From Bacillota bacterium (GTDB lineage: Bacteria > Bacillota > Clostridia > Acetivibrionales > DSM-1351): a stretch of 13,027 nt of DNA. The DNA is taken from assembly GCA_023436515.1 (NCBI GenBank), contig JAEZIV010000083.1, positions 1 to 13,027 of the forward strand, in the 5' to 3' direction. Below, piece by piece: positions 7,234 through 13,027 of the stretch. The notes under the pieces were generated by a model, which had not been told where the DNA came from, searched no databases, and worked only from the letters and a program-made list of their open reading frames with translations. Position 1 is the stretch's first letter, and each line of letters starts with the position of its first letter. The position numbers and the translations under genes were made by a program.

Positions 7234-7257
7234 TTGACCTTTAAAAGATATTATAAT
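7234..7257 (+). promoter_or_regulatory. Possible promoter elements before the binding-protein gene
   Basis: TTGACC (7234-7239) and TATAAT (7252-7257) lie in the 116-nt gap before the binding-protein gene. The spacer is only 12 nt, too short for ordinary sigma-A pairing, so the -10 may act with an activator such as the adjacent AraC-type regulator. No clear operator repeat is visible. The gap itself suggests that the transporter has a start of its own, separate from the kinase transcript. Confidence 0.35.
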
Positions 7258-7305
7258 TAAAACATGTAAGACAACATAAATAAATTAAAGGGGGAATAAA
7301 TCCAT

Positions 7306-8670
7306 ATGAGGAAGTCATTAAGCTTATTGGTTTGCCTATGTTTGTGCCTCACAATGGTACTGGCAGGTTGTGGCGGTAATAGTGCCTCTACACCATCCGA
7401 TACAAAAGAAAGCGTAGTCGCAACAGATAGCTCAGATAGTGCAGCAACTAGCACTGAGGAAGCTAAGAGCACCGAAAAGGTTCCACTGAAGATTTCGGCA
7501 TGGGGACTGGAGAATGATCCAAATTCAATAATTATCAAGGAAGCAGTAAATCTCTTTAATGAAAAGAACACAACTAATTCTGTTGCAACAATTGAATTTA
7601 CCGAGCAGGAGCAGTACAAGACCAAGATTACTGCTCAGATAGCTGCAAATGAAATGCCTGACATGTTCAATACATGGGCAGCAGGCTTTATGAAGCCATT
7701 TGTAACTTCAGGAAAGATTTACAGCATCAGTGAGGACCTGGATAAGGATGCTGACTGGAAGAATCGTTATGTTAGCGGTATATTTGCTCCTCTTACCTTC
7801 GATGGAAAAATATACGGAGCACCTACAACTCAGACAGTTGTATTGGTATTCTATAACAAAGAAATATTTAGTAAATATAATTTAAAAGAACCACAAACCT
7901 TCGGAGAACTTAAGACTATAATCGAAACACTCAACAAGAACAAGGTTGTACCTTTCGCTCTTGGAAACAAGGGACCTTGGGTTGGTGCAATGTTCAGCGA
8001 ACTTATTGCAAACCGTATTGGCGGCAGCGATCCGTTCAACAAGATATATAGCGGTGAAGGCTCATGGGAAGACCCATCCTTTATTGAAGCAGGTAAGACA
8101 ATGGCCGATCTGGCAAAGATGAACGCATTCCCGAAGGGCTTCAATGCTCTTGATAATGACCCTTCAAGAGAAATGTTCATACAAGGCCAGGCAGCAATGC
8201 ATGTAATGGGAAGCTGGGCAATTCAGCAGGTTAGCAATAACAACCCAAATAAGGATAAACTCGGCGTGTTCAAATTCCCTGCTATTGAAAACGGCAAGGG
8301 AAGTGCAGATAACTGGCTCGGACAGCCTGACCAGTGCTTTGTAATCAGTTCAACCTGCAATAACAAGCAAGGTGCTGTTGAATTCCTTAAGTTCTTATCA
8401 GCTCCTGAAACCCAGACAAAGTTTGCTGAAGCAGGAAATCTGATAGCTACAAATACACAGGTTGATGCTTCAAAACTCAATCCGCTTGCAGTTAGAGTTG
8501 CAGAACTCCAGAAGGATATGAAGGAACTGTTTATATTCTATGACGTAGGACTTGGTGCAACAATCGGAAACGAATATAATAACACAATACAGGCTATTAC
8601 AGCAGGAAAAGATCCTGCAGAAGCTTTCAAGAAACTGCAGGAATTCACTTTACAGAACAAGGATCAATAA
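7306..8670 (+). CDS. Sugar ABC transporter substrate-binding lipoprotein
   Basis: This 454-aa protein is a family-1 extracellular solute-binding protein that captures a carbohydrate and delivers it to the two permeases downstream. It has a lipoprotein signal peptide with lipobox LAGC, so C22 is lipid-modified and the protein is anchored to the outer face of the membrane. A Ser/Thr/Ala/Glu-rich tether covers about 24-60. The mature part starts with LKISAWGLENDPN and contains the family pattern EQYKTKITAQIAANEMPDMF (about 105-125). The later AAMHVMGSWAIQQV segment and the EFLKFLSAPETQTKFAEAGN segment are the usual hinge and C-terminal lobe motifs. GGGGG lies 12 nt before the ATG. The oligosaccharide bound cannot be told from sequence. 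The codon use suggests high expression, and a hairpin follows the gene. Confidence 0.95.
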   Translation: MRKSLSLLVCLCLCLTMVLAGCGGNSASTPSDTKESVVATDSSDSAATSTEEAKSTEKVPLKISAWGLENDPNSIIIKEAVNLFNEKNTTNSVATIEFTEQEQYKTKITAQIAANEMPDMFNTWAAGFMKPFVTSGKIYSISEDLDKDADWKNRYVSGIFAPLTFDGKIYGAPTTQTVVLVFYNKEIFSKYNLKEPQTFGELKTIIETLNKNKVVPFALGNKGPWVGAMFSELIANRIGGSDPFNKIYSGEGSWEDPSFIEAGKTMADLAKMNAFPKGFNALDNDPSREMFIQGQAAMHVMGSWAIQQVSNNNPNKDKLGVFKFPAIENGKGSADNWLGQPDQCFVISSTCNNKQGAVEFLKFLSAPETQTKFAEAGNLIATNTQVDASKLNPLAVRVAELQKDMKELFIFYDVGLGATIGNEYNNTIQAITAGKDPAEAFKKLQEFTLQNKDQ

Positions 8671-8688
8671 TCTAGCAGTGTTTTCCTA

Positions 8689-8718
8689 AACGGTCAGGAG
8701 CGAATACTCCTGACCGTT
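8689..8718 (+). promoter_or_regulatory. 12-bp intercistronic hairpin after the binding-protein gene
   Basis: A perfect 12-bp inverted repeat (8689-8700 with 8707-8718) encloses a 6-nt loop. It is followed by AATTATAAATTA rather than a T run, so it is a poor intrinsic terminator. Its place between the binding protein and permease genes fits a stabiliser of the upstream mRNA or a partial terminator, either of which would give more binding protein than permease. That role is inferred by analogy with the malE-malF gap. Confidence 0.75.
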
Positions 8719-8749
8719 AATTATAAATTATGAATAGGAGGATCGGTTA

Positions 8750-9634
8750 ATGGAACTAATGCTCAGAAACAAAAAGACAATATTAACCTTTTTACTGCCG
8801 GGATTCCTGATCTACATAGGAGTTGTAATAGTACCCATTGTAAATACCATTTATTTAAGCGTATTCAAATGGAACATATTAGAGAAAAAGAGATTTTTAG
8901 GTTTGGATAATTACATACGGCTTTTTACTCAGGATGATGTCTTTAGAACAGGATTAAAAAATACATTTCTGCTAATGGGTTGGTCTCTTGTGATACAGAT
9001 CCCGTTGGCAATTGGGCTTGCTATTGCTTTAAGCGGTAAGATTAAAGGAAAAAAGTATTTTAAAACCGTTTTCTTTTTCCCAAACGTTCTTGCCAGCGTG
9101 GCAGTCGGACTTCTTTGGTCTTTTATATACAACCCTGATTTCGGTATTGTCAACAAGCTGCTCACATCAGTGGGACTCGAAAATCTTACAAGAATTTGGC
9201 TTGGCGAGGAACAGACAGTGCTTCCGTCAATTATAGTTACTATTTGCTGGCAGTACGTAGGGTATCACATGATTTTGTTCCTAGCTGCAGTAGAAAACAT
9301 TCCAGGAAGCATGAATGAGGCGGCGGTAATCGACGGAGCCGATTCATGGAAAATGATCAGATATATTACCCTTCCACTGATTAAACCTATTATTGCAATT
9401 GATTCTGTTCTTATGGCTACAGGAGCACTTCGTTACTTCGACTTGATTTATGTTATGTCGAACGGCGGACCAAATCACGCAAGTGAGGTAATAGCCTCAT
9501 ATATGTACTATAAATCCTTCAGAGATATGCAGTATGGTTACGGAAGCGCAATTTCTGTAATATTATTGGTACTTTGTCTTGGTGTATCGTACATTTTAAA
9601 CAAGGCTCTTAAGACAGAAGATGTTCATTATTAA
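8750..9634 (+). CDS. Sugar ABC transporter permease, MalF-type
   Basis: This 294-aa protein is one of the two membrane-spanning subunits that form the translocation channel. About six membrane helices are visible, the first at residues 11-33. The EAA loop that docks the ATPase reads EAAVIDGADSWKMIRYITLP from E190, with the invariant Gly at 196. The length is usual for the short MalF type without the large periplasmic insert. AGGAGGA lies 7 nt before the ATG. It follows the binding-protein hairpin by about 30 nt and precedes the second permease by a 44-nt gap, so all are one operon. Confidence 0.95.
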   Translation: MELMLRNKKTILTFLLPGFLIYIGVVIVPIVNTIYLSVFKWNILEKKRFLGLDNYIRLFTQDDVFRTGLKNTFLLMGWSLVIQIPLAIGLAIALSGKIKGKKYFKTVFFFPNVLASVAVGLLWSFIYNPDFGIVNKLLTSVGLENLTRIWLGEEQTVLPSIIVTICWQYVGYHMILFLAAVENIPGSMNEAAVIDGADSWKMIRYITLPLIKPIIAIDSVLMATGALRYFDLIYVMSNGGPNHASEVIASYMYYKSFRDMQYGYGSAISVILLVLCLGVSYILNKALKTEDVHY

Positions 9635-9678
9635 AAATTATGGACCTCAGGTTTGGTTACCTAACATAAGGAGAAGTG

Positions 9679-10533
9679 ATGCATATGATATATAGCACAT
9701 TACACGGAAAAAAATTGTCCATATCAAGAATAATAGTTTTCAGTTTGCTTGTGATATTTTCAATAACTTGCCTTTATCCCTTGATATGGCTGCTTATAAA
9801 TTCTGTTAAAAGCAACGGGGAGCTTTTCAGCAATCCGTGGCTGCCCGGAAAAACCCTGCAGATTTCAAACTATTCAAAGGCTTGGGTTGCCGGTAAAATC
9901 GGGATAGGCTTCATGAACTCGATGTTTGTTTCATTAATATCGGTTATGATTACAATATTCGTAGGAAGCATGGCTGCTTTCTCTATCAAGAGACTTAAGT
10001 GGAAACTTTCAGGTTTGGTACTAGGACTGTTTCTTCTTGGAGTTATGATACCCATACATTCAACCTTAATTCCGCTTTTCATCCTCTTTAAAAATCTAGG
10101 CTTTACAGACAGATATATTTCTTTAATACTGCCATATGTGGCATTTGCACTGCCAACCTCCGTTTTTATACTTACAGGCTTTATGGGCTCTTTCCCAAGG
10201 GAAATAGAAGAAGCGGCAGTAATGGATGGCTGCAGTATGGCTGGAGTATTCTGGAAAATGATAATTCCTCTGTCAAAGACAGCTATTGCAACCATAACCA
10301 TTTTTAATTTCGTCAGTATGTGGAATGAGCTGATGTTCGCCATGATTTTCATCTCAGACCCAATGAAAATGACTTTGCCGGTAAGCCTCACGCGGTTTAG
10401 AGGACAGTATTCCACAGACTGGACAGTTCAACTGGCGGCTGTAATGATAATGGTAATACCTAGTTTTCTTGTATATATGTTCTTGAACGATAAAATAATT
10501 GAGAGTATGACTGTTGGAGCTGTAAAGGGGTAG
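9679..10533 (+). CDS. Sugar ABC transporter permease, MalG-type
   Basis: This protein of about 284 aa is the second channel subunit. It has a cytoplasmic start, a first membrane helix at about 17-37 (VFSLLVIFSITCLYPLIWLL), about six helices in total, and the EAA loop EEAAVMDGCSMAGVFWKMII from about residue 177, with the invariant Gly at 184. The C-terminal SMTVGAVKG is the classic MalG ending. Three starts are close together (GTG 9676, ATG 9679, ATG 9685); AAGGAG ends at 9673, which best suits 9679, with 9685 possible. No ATPase gene follows. In such operons a shared MsmX/UgpC-type ATPase encoded elsewhere energises transport. Confidence 0.95.
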   Translation: MHMIYSTLHGKKLSISRIIVFSLLVIFSITCLYPLIWLLINSVKSNGELFSNPWLPGKTLQISNYSKAWVAGKIGIGFMNSMFVSLISVMITIFVGSMAAFSIKRLKWKLSGLVLGLFLLGVMIPIHSTLIPLFILFKNLGFTDRYISLILPYVAFALPTSVFILTGFMGSFPREIEEAAVMDGCSMAGVFWKMIIPLSKTAIATITIFNFVSMWNELMFAMIFISDPMKMTLPVSLTRFRGQYSTDWTVQLAAVMIMVIPSFLVYMFLNDKIIESMTVGAVKG

Positions 10534-10606
10534 GTTTGATAGAGATAAGCCGGGGTCTTGGCGTGGAACACTGCCAATATAAAGAGGAAAAAACTAAGAA
10601 TTTCTT

Positions 10607-10674
10607 AAATCCATTCCATGTAATTAAAATCGCTTACTCCTGAGGCGTTATGAATTACAGGAATGGATTTTTAG
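10607..10674 (+). terminator. Large hairpin at the end of the transporter operon
   Basis: AAATCCATTCC (10607-10617) pairs perfectly with 10660-10670. The next 7 bp (TGTAATT with AATTACA) extend the stem to 18 bp with one bulged A. The loop of about 27 nt contains a weaker CGC/GCG helix. The 3' arm runs into TTTTTAG. It is probably the main terminator of the regulator-transporter operon. Because the 5' arm starts with A residues, it could also stop minus-strand transcripts. Confidence 0.7.
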
Positions 10675-10748
10675 TTGGTTACACCAAAGCATATGGCAAA
10701 TAGTACAGACTCTTGCTTACCAGTATACAGGTAAAAGCGAATTAAAGG

Positions 10749-10782
10749 CTTCCGAGAATTAAAAGCTCGGAAGTTTTATTTT
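10749..10782 (+). terminator. Second intrinsic terminator downstream of the transporter operon
   Basis: CTTCCGAG (10749-10756) and CTCGGAAG (10766-10773) form a perfect 8-bp stem with a 9-nt loop, followed by TTTTATTTT. It lies more than 75 nt after the first terminator, so it may end a separate short transcript rather than the operon. Confidence 0.75.
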
Positions 10783-10886
10783 GGCAGAAATCGACAGAAT
10801 TAGGTCATTCTTAAAAACATCTCTTATTGAGTTCTAAATTATTATCATATTGATTGCATTTTAATGTAGTAAATAGTTAAATTGTC

Positions 10887-10915
10887 TTGGCTTATTTTTT
10901 ACATAATGATAAAAT
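10887..10915 (+). promoter_or_regulatory. Sigma-A promoter of the 390-aa exported protein
   Basis: TTGGCT (10887-10892), a 17-nt spacer and TAAAAT (10910-10915) give a good match. The leader to the start codon at 10983 would be about 60 nt, ending in AAAGGA 7 nt before the ATG. Confidence 0.6.
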
Positions 10916-10982
10916 TATGGCTAAAGTGGTAAGTATATGATTTTGAACAATGAAGTTTTCAAAAATGCGAAAGGACTGAAAC

Positions 10983-12155
10983 ATGAAAAAGACAAATGTT
11001 AAATTGATTCAAAAAAGCCTTATTTTATGCATCCTATGCTCTATTCTTATTTTTTCTATTACCGGGTTTGCGCAAGGGAGCACTGCCAATCAAGCAACAA
11101 ATATTATTACTGCTTCCAAACAAATTCTTGACTCACCACTATTCGGAAATCTGATACAAGTTGGTAACAAAGTAATTAAGCTGCCTGCAAAGTACTCAGA
11201 CTTTATTGCTGCTGGCGCTAAAATTACAACAAAGGGCTTATCAGATAATTTTCTTATGGATGTCGGCTCGGTAAAAATAGTAGAAATGCTAGTCGGCAAA
11301 ACAAATTTTCGTCTTTACATGAAGAATATATCACAGAAGCGCTGTGCCCTAAAGGATGCACAGGTTCAATATATTTATTCGACAAAAGGGGTACAAATAT
11401 TTTACCCAAAAGGAATAAAGATCGGAGATACACTTTCAACTCTAACTAAAAAATGGGGAGAGCCATCGGTTGATTCGTCTAACAGATATGACGACGAGCT
11501 GACTTACAACTACCTTGAATATCCGGTTTCTACTAAGAGAGTTCACAATAGTGTAAATCTGGGTAGTTCACCGGAATTTATTTCAGCTACCGGAAATCAA
11601 TATACCGTAAGAATTAGCAGAAATTCATCAAAGATTACGGATATACAATATAAGTGGGTTGATAGTTCACTAAAAGATCAGCTTATTGAAAAAACACAAA
11701 AAATGCAGTTTGGCACTGATAAATATACTCTTTCATACAAAATACCAAAGAAGATTGACCAAAACTCTTTTACATTAGGTGGAAAGGGAATGTCAGTGTA
11801 CATGATTGACAAAGTTCCGTACATAATAATTATAAACCCGTACATGGACGGGTTTGGTGGCGTTAAAGAAATTACAGATAAGATTTTAGTCGAGAGTATT
11901 AATAACGCTCTTAATAGTAAGAAATATAATATAGAGATCCTCAAAAAGACTGAGTCAGAGGCAGCTGCAGTCGGATACTTGTACTCGGATAAAGCTGTTG
12001 AATGTAGGACTCTATACATAAAAGGTTCTCATAAATACTCTACCTACGAATCTAAAATAATACCACTTGAGGCCGATGGTATCGTGACAGCTGCTGCTAC
12101 AAAAAAGTTTAAAGAAATAATGTCTTCTTTTACTAGCTCTATTTTATGCAATTGA
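10983..12155 (+). CDS. Exported protein of unknown function, 390 aa
   Basis: I do not recognise the family with certainty. A Sec signal peptide is clear: basic residues 2-11, a hydrophobic core at 12-27, and probable cleavage after A30 in TGFA-QG. There is no lipobox Cys at the cleavage point, so the product is probably secreted or held at the wall. Residues around 144-160 read GIKIGDTLSTLTKKWGEPS, like the start of SmpA/BLIP-like modules (G-x-x-x-G-x-(T/S)-x-x-x-(V/L)-x-x-x-(W/F/Y)-G-x-P), followed by a beta-rich stretch to about 225 with KITDIQYKW. The C-terminal part (about 235-385) is a second mixed alpha/beta region with no known motif. The gene stands alone between its own promoter and the terminator at 12308. 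Confidence 0.85.
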   Translation: MKKTNVKLIQKSLILCILCSILIFSITGFAQGSTANQATNIITASKQILDSPLFGNLIQVGNKVIKLPAKYSDFIAAGAKITTKGLSDNFLMDVGSVKIVEMLVGKTNFRLYMKNISQKRCALKDAQVQYIYSTKGVQIFYPKGIKIGDTLSTLTKKWGEPSVDSSNRYDDELTYNYLEYPVSTKRVHNSVNLGSSPEFISATGNQYTVRISRNSSKITDIQYKWVDSSLKDQLIEKTQKMQFGTDKYTLSYKIPKKIDQNSFTLGGKGMSVYMIDKVPYIIIINPYMDGFGGVKEITDKILVESINNALNSKKYNIEILKKTESEAAAVGYLYSDKAVECRTLYIKGSHKYSTYESKIIPLEADGIVTAAATKKFKEIMSSFTSSILCN

Positions 12156-12262
12156 TAGTGGCTATGTTAGTCAGTATCCTCATAGTTATAGAATTTACTT
12201 TTGAGCATTCACGAAAAGATATAAGTAAAAATATAGTAAAATTCCCAGCATTAAAAATGGTG

Positions 12263-12301
12263 AGGATGTGATCAGGCTCGAATCTGATTGGGAGCTCCAA
12301 A
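12263..12301 (+). repeat. 39-nt repeat element, copy B
   Basis: This is the partner of copy A, in the same orientation, with 33 of 39 bases identical. It keeps TCGAAT, five bases and TGGGAGCTCCA at identical spacing. Here ATCAG (12271-12275) pairs perfectly with CTGAT (12284-12288), and CATT-AAA-AATG forms a small hairpin just upstream (12249-12259). ATTCCCA at 12241-12247 can pair with most of TGGGAGC at 12289-12295, giving a compact tRNA-like fold of about 59 nt. Copy A does not share these two upstream parts. Confidence 0.7.
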
Positions 12302-12307
12302 CCTAAG

Positions 12308-12348
12308 AACCTTGAAGTATTGAGAAATCAATGTTTTAAGGTTTTTTT
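12308..12348 (+). terminator. Intrinsic terminator after element B
   Basis: AACCTTGAA (12308-12316) pairs with 12335-12343, GT/GT wobbles continue the stem, and ATTGA pairs with TCAAT around a GAAA tetraloop. Seven T residues follow. It ends the transcript of the exported-protein gene, or of element B itself. Confidence 0.85.
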
Positions 12349-12395
12349 ATTATTACAAATTGTATTGTGATTATGATGAAACTAATGTCGAAATA

Positions 12396-12404
12396 TGATA
12401 TAAT
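12396..12404 (+). promoter_or_regulatory. Extended -10 promoter of the receptor gene
   Basis: TGATATAAT is a perfect extended -10, identical to the one before the 263-aa gene. No clear -35 is seen at 16-18 nt. A flagellar sigma-type match (GTCGAAAT near 12388) is weak and lacks a TAAA partner at the right distance. Confidence 0.5.
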
Positions 12405-12509
12405 ATGTAGAAGAAAGTACAGGTAAAGTGTGTATTAAGTGATTGAGGTATACAATATAAGTGTTTAAATGGGGAGACCTCTAGGTTCTAGACGAAAGGA
12501 CTATTCATC

Positions 12510-13027
12510 ATGAAAGAGAAAAAATTTAAGTTAAAAATTAAAAGCATCAGAAGTAAATTACTTATTAGTTTTATCAGTATCTGTTTAGTACCCTTGATTC
12601 TATTAGGCACATTTTCTTATTATCAAGCAAAAACAATATTAGTGGACAAATTAGAAAGTACAAGTTCTCAATTACTTAGGGAGGTAAACAGAGGCATTGA
12701 CAACGAACTATCAGCCTTGGGTAATAATGTACTAATGCTAAGTAATGATCCTTATTTCATAAATATAGAAAGAAACCCTGATAATTTGCCGGATTTAATG
12801 GGCTCTCTCAAAGGAGTGATGGAAAGTAACCAAAATATACAGAATGTATATATGGGGACCTCTTTAAAAGACTTCTACTGTTATCCTGATGTGGAACTGC
12901 CTGAGGGCTTCGACCCTACGTCTAGGCCTTGGTTTATAGATGCTATAAATAATAGAGGTAAGGTAGTATTTGGAGAGCCTTACATTAATGCAGCAGATGG
13001 AAGTACAGTAATCTCTATCTCTAAAGC
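12510..13027 (+). CDS. dCache-domain membrane receptor, probable methyl-accepting chemotaxis protein (3' truncated)
   Basis: The window ends inside this gene after 172 codons. A basic N-terminus (MKEKKFKLKIKSIRSK) precedes TM1 at about residues 17-38, and an extracytoplasmic domain begins after that. Its PEGFDPTSRPWF motif, followed by VVFGEPYINAADGSTVISIS, is typical of dCache_1 ligand-binding domains, in which the Arg-Pro-Trp-(F/Y) and Asp/Tyr residues contact small ligands such as amino acids. This motif combination is most common in methyl-accepting chemotaxis proteins, but dCache sensor kinases and diguanylate cyclases have it too, and the signalling part is outside the window. GAAAGGA lies 9 nt before the ATG. 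Confidence 0.75.
   Translation, partial: MKEKKFKLKIKSIRSKLLISFISICLVPLILLGTFSYYQAKTILVDKLESTSSQLLREVNRGIDNELSALGNNVLMLSNDPYFINIERNPDNLPDLMGSLKGVMESNQNIQNVYMGTSLKDFYCYPDVELPEGFDPTSRPWFIDAINNRGKVVFGEPYINAADGSTVISISK

Larger units (their letters stand above)
10534..10982. other. Intergenic region with tandem hairpins and a promoter
   Basis: No gene is visible in this 449-nt gap. It holds a small hairpin (10558-10577, TTGGC-GTG paired with CAC-T-GCCAA), a large terminator-like hairpin (10607-10670), a group of three short hairpins ending in a second terminator (about 10674-10782), and the promoter of the next gene (10887-10915). The stretch 10783-10886 shows nothing that I can name. Confidence 0.6.
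12156..12509. other. Intergenic region with element B, terminator and promoter
   Basis: The 354-nt gap has no gene. It holds repeat element B (12263-12301), an intrinsic terminator (12308-12348), an extended -10 promoter (12396-12404) and an untranslated leader of about 100 nt before the receptor gene. The leader contains short palindromes (CTAG-GTT-CTAG near 12481) but no riboswitch that I recognise. Confidence 0.6.

Noticed and set aside
9870..10415. 181-aa minus-strand open frame
   Set aside because: It lies wholly opposite the MalG-type permease, which has clear family motifs; the antisense frame has none.
12405..12509. Riboswitch in the leader of the receptor gene
   Set aside because: The conserved cores of c-di-GMP, preQ1, SAM, TPP and other common classes were not found; only short palindromes are present.

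Overview
The window looks like chromosomal DNA from a low-GC, anaerobic member of the Bacillota, most probably a Clostridia species of the saccharolytic or cellulolytic Ruminiclostridium type. This rests on A+T-rich codon use, strong AGGAGG-type ribosome binding sites, and a YesN/YesM-type two-component pair directly upstream of a sugar ABC importer that lacks its own ATPase. The genus is inference; no rRNA or other marker gene is present.

Left part (1-2300) is visibly more A+T-rich than the centre. It holds the last codons of a + strand gene, then three minus-strand genes: an acyltransferase-3 family membrane protein (61-1155), a 51-aa zinc-ribbon microprotein (1266-1421), and an unrecognised helical 263-aa protein (1435-2226). 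The last two form a small operon behind an extended -10 promoter.

From 2240 to 3690 there is a decayed zone. Fragments resembling glycerate kinase (minus) and tartronate semialdehyde reductase (plus) meet head to head near 2527. A complete NIPSNAP-family gene (2799-3131) has its own promoter. Downstream are a 39-nt element that recurs near the right end of the window and a terminator built from IS-end-like sequence.

The centre (3592-10782) is the coherent functional unit. A promoter at 3592 drives an AraC-type response regulator and its sensor kinase, which overlap by 4 bp. A lipoprotein sugar-binding protein and two MalF/MalG-type permeases follow. A likely mode of action is that the kinase senses an extracytoplasmic carbohydrate signal, phosphorylates the regulator at D54, and the regulator induces the importer. 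The transport ATPase must be encoded elsewhere, as is usual for MsmX-type shared ATPases. A 12-bp hairpin separates the binding protein from the permeases and may set their expression ratio. Several hairpins close the operon.

Right part (10783-13027) holds an exported 390-aa protein of unknown function with a strong promoter, then the second copy of the 39-nt element followed again by a terminator, and the start of a dCache-domain membrane receptor, probably a methyl-accepting chemotaxis protein, cut off by the window edge.

Nothing here is clearly a new defence or mobile system. The most original signals are the paired 39-nt element with a tRNA-3'-end-like layout, the zinc-ribbon microprotein operon, and the in-frame 24-nt repeat inside the response regulator.
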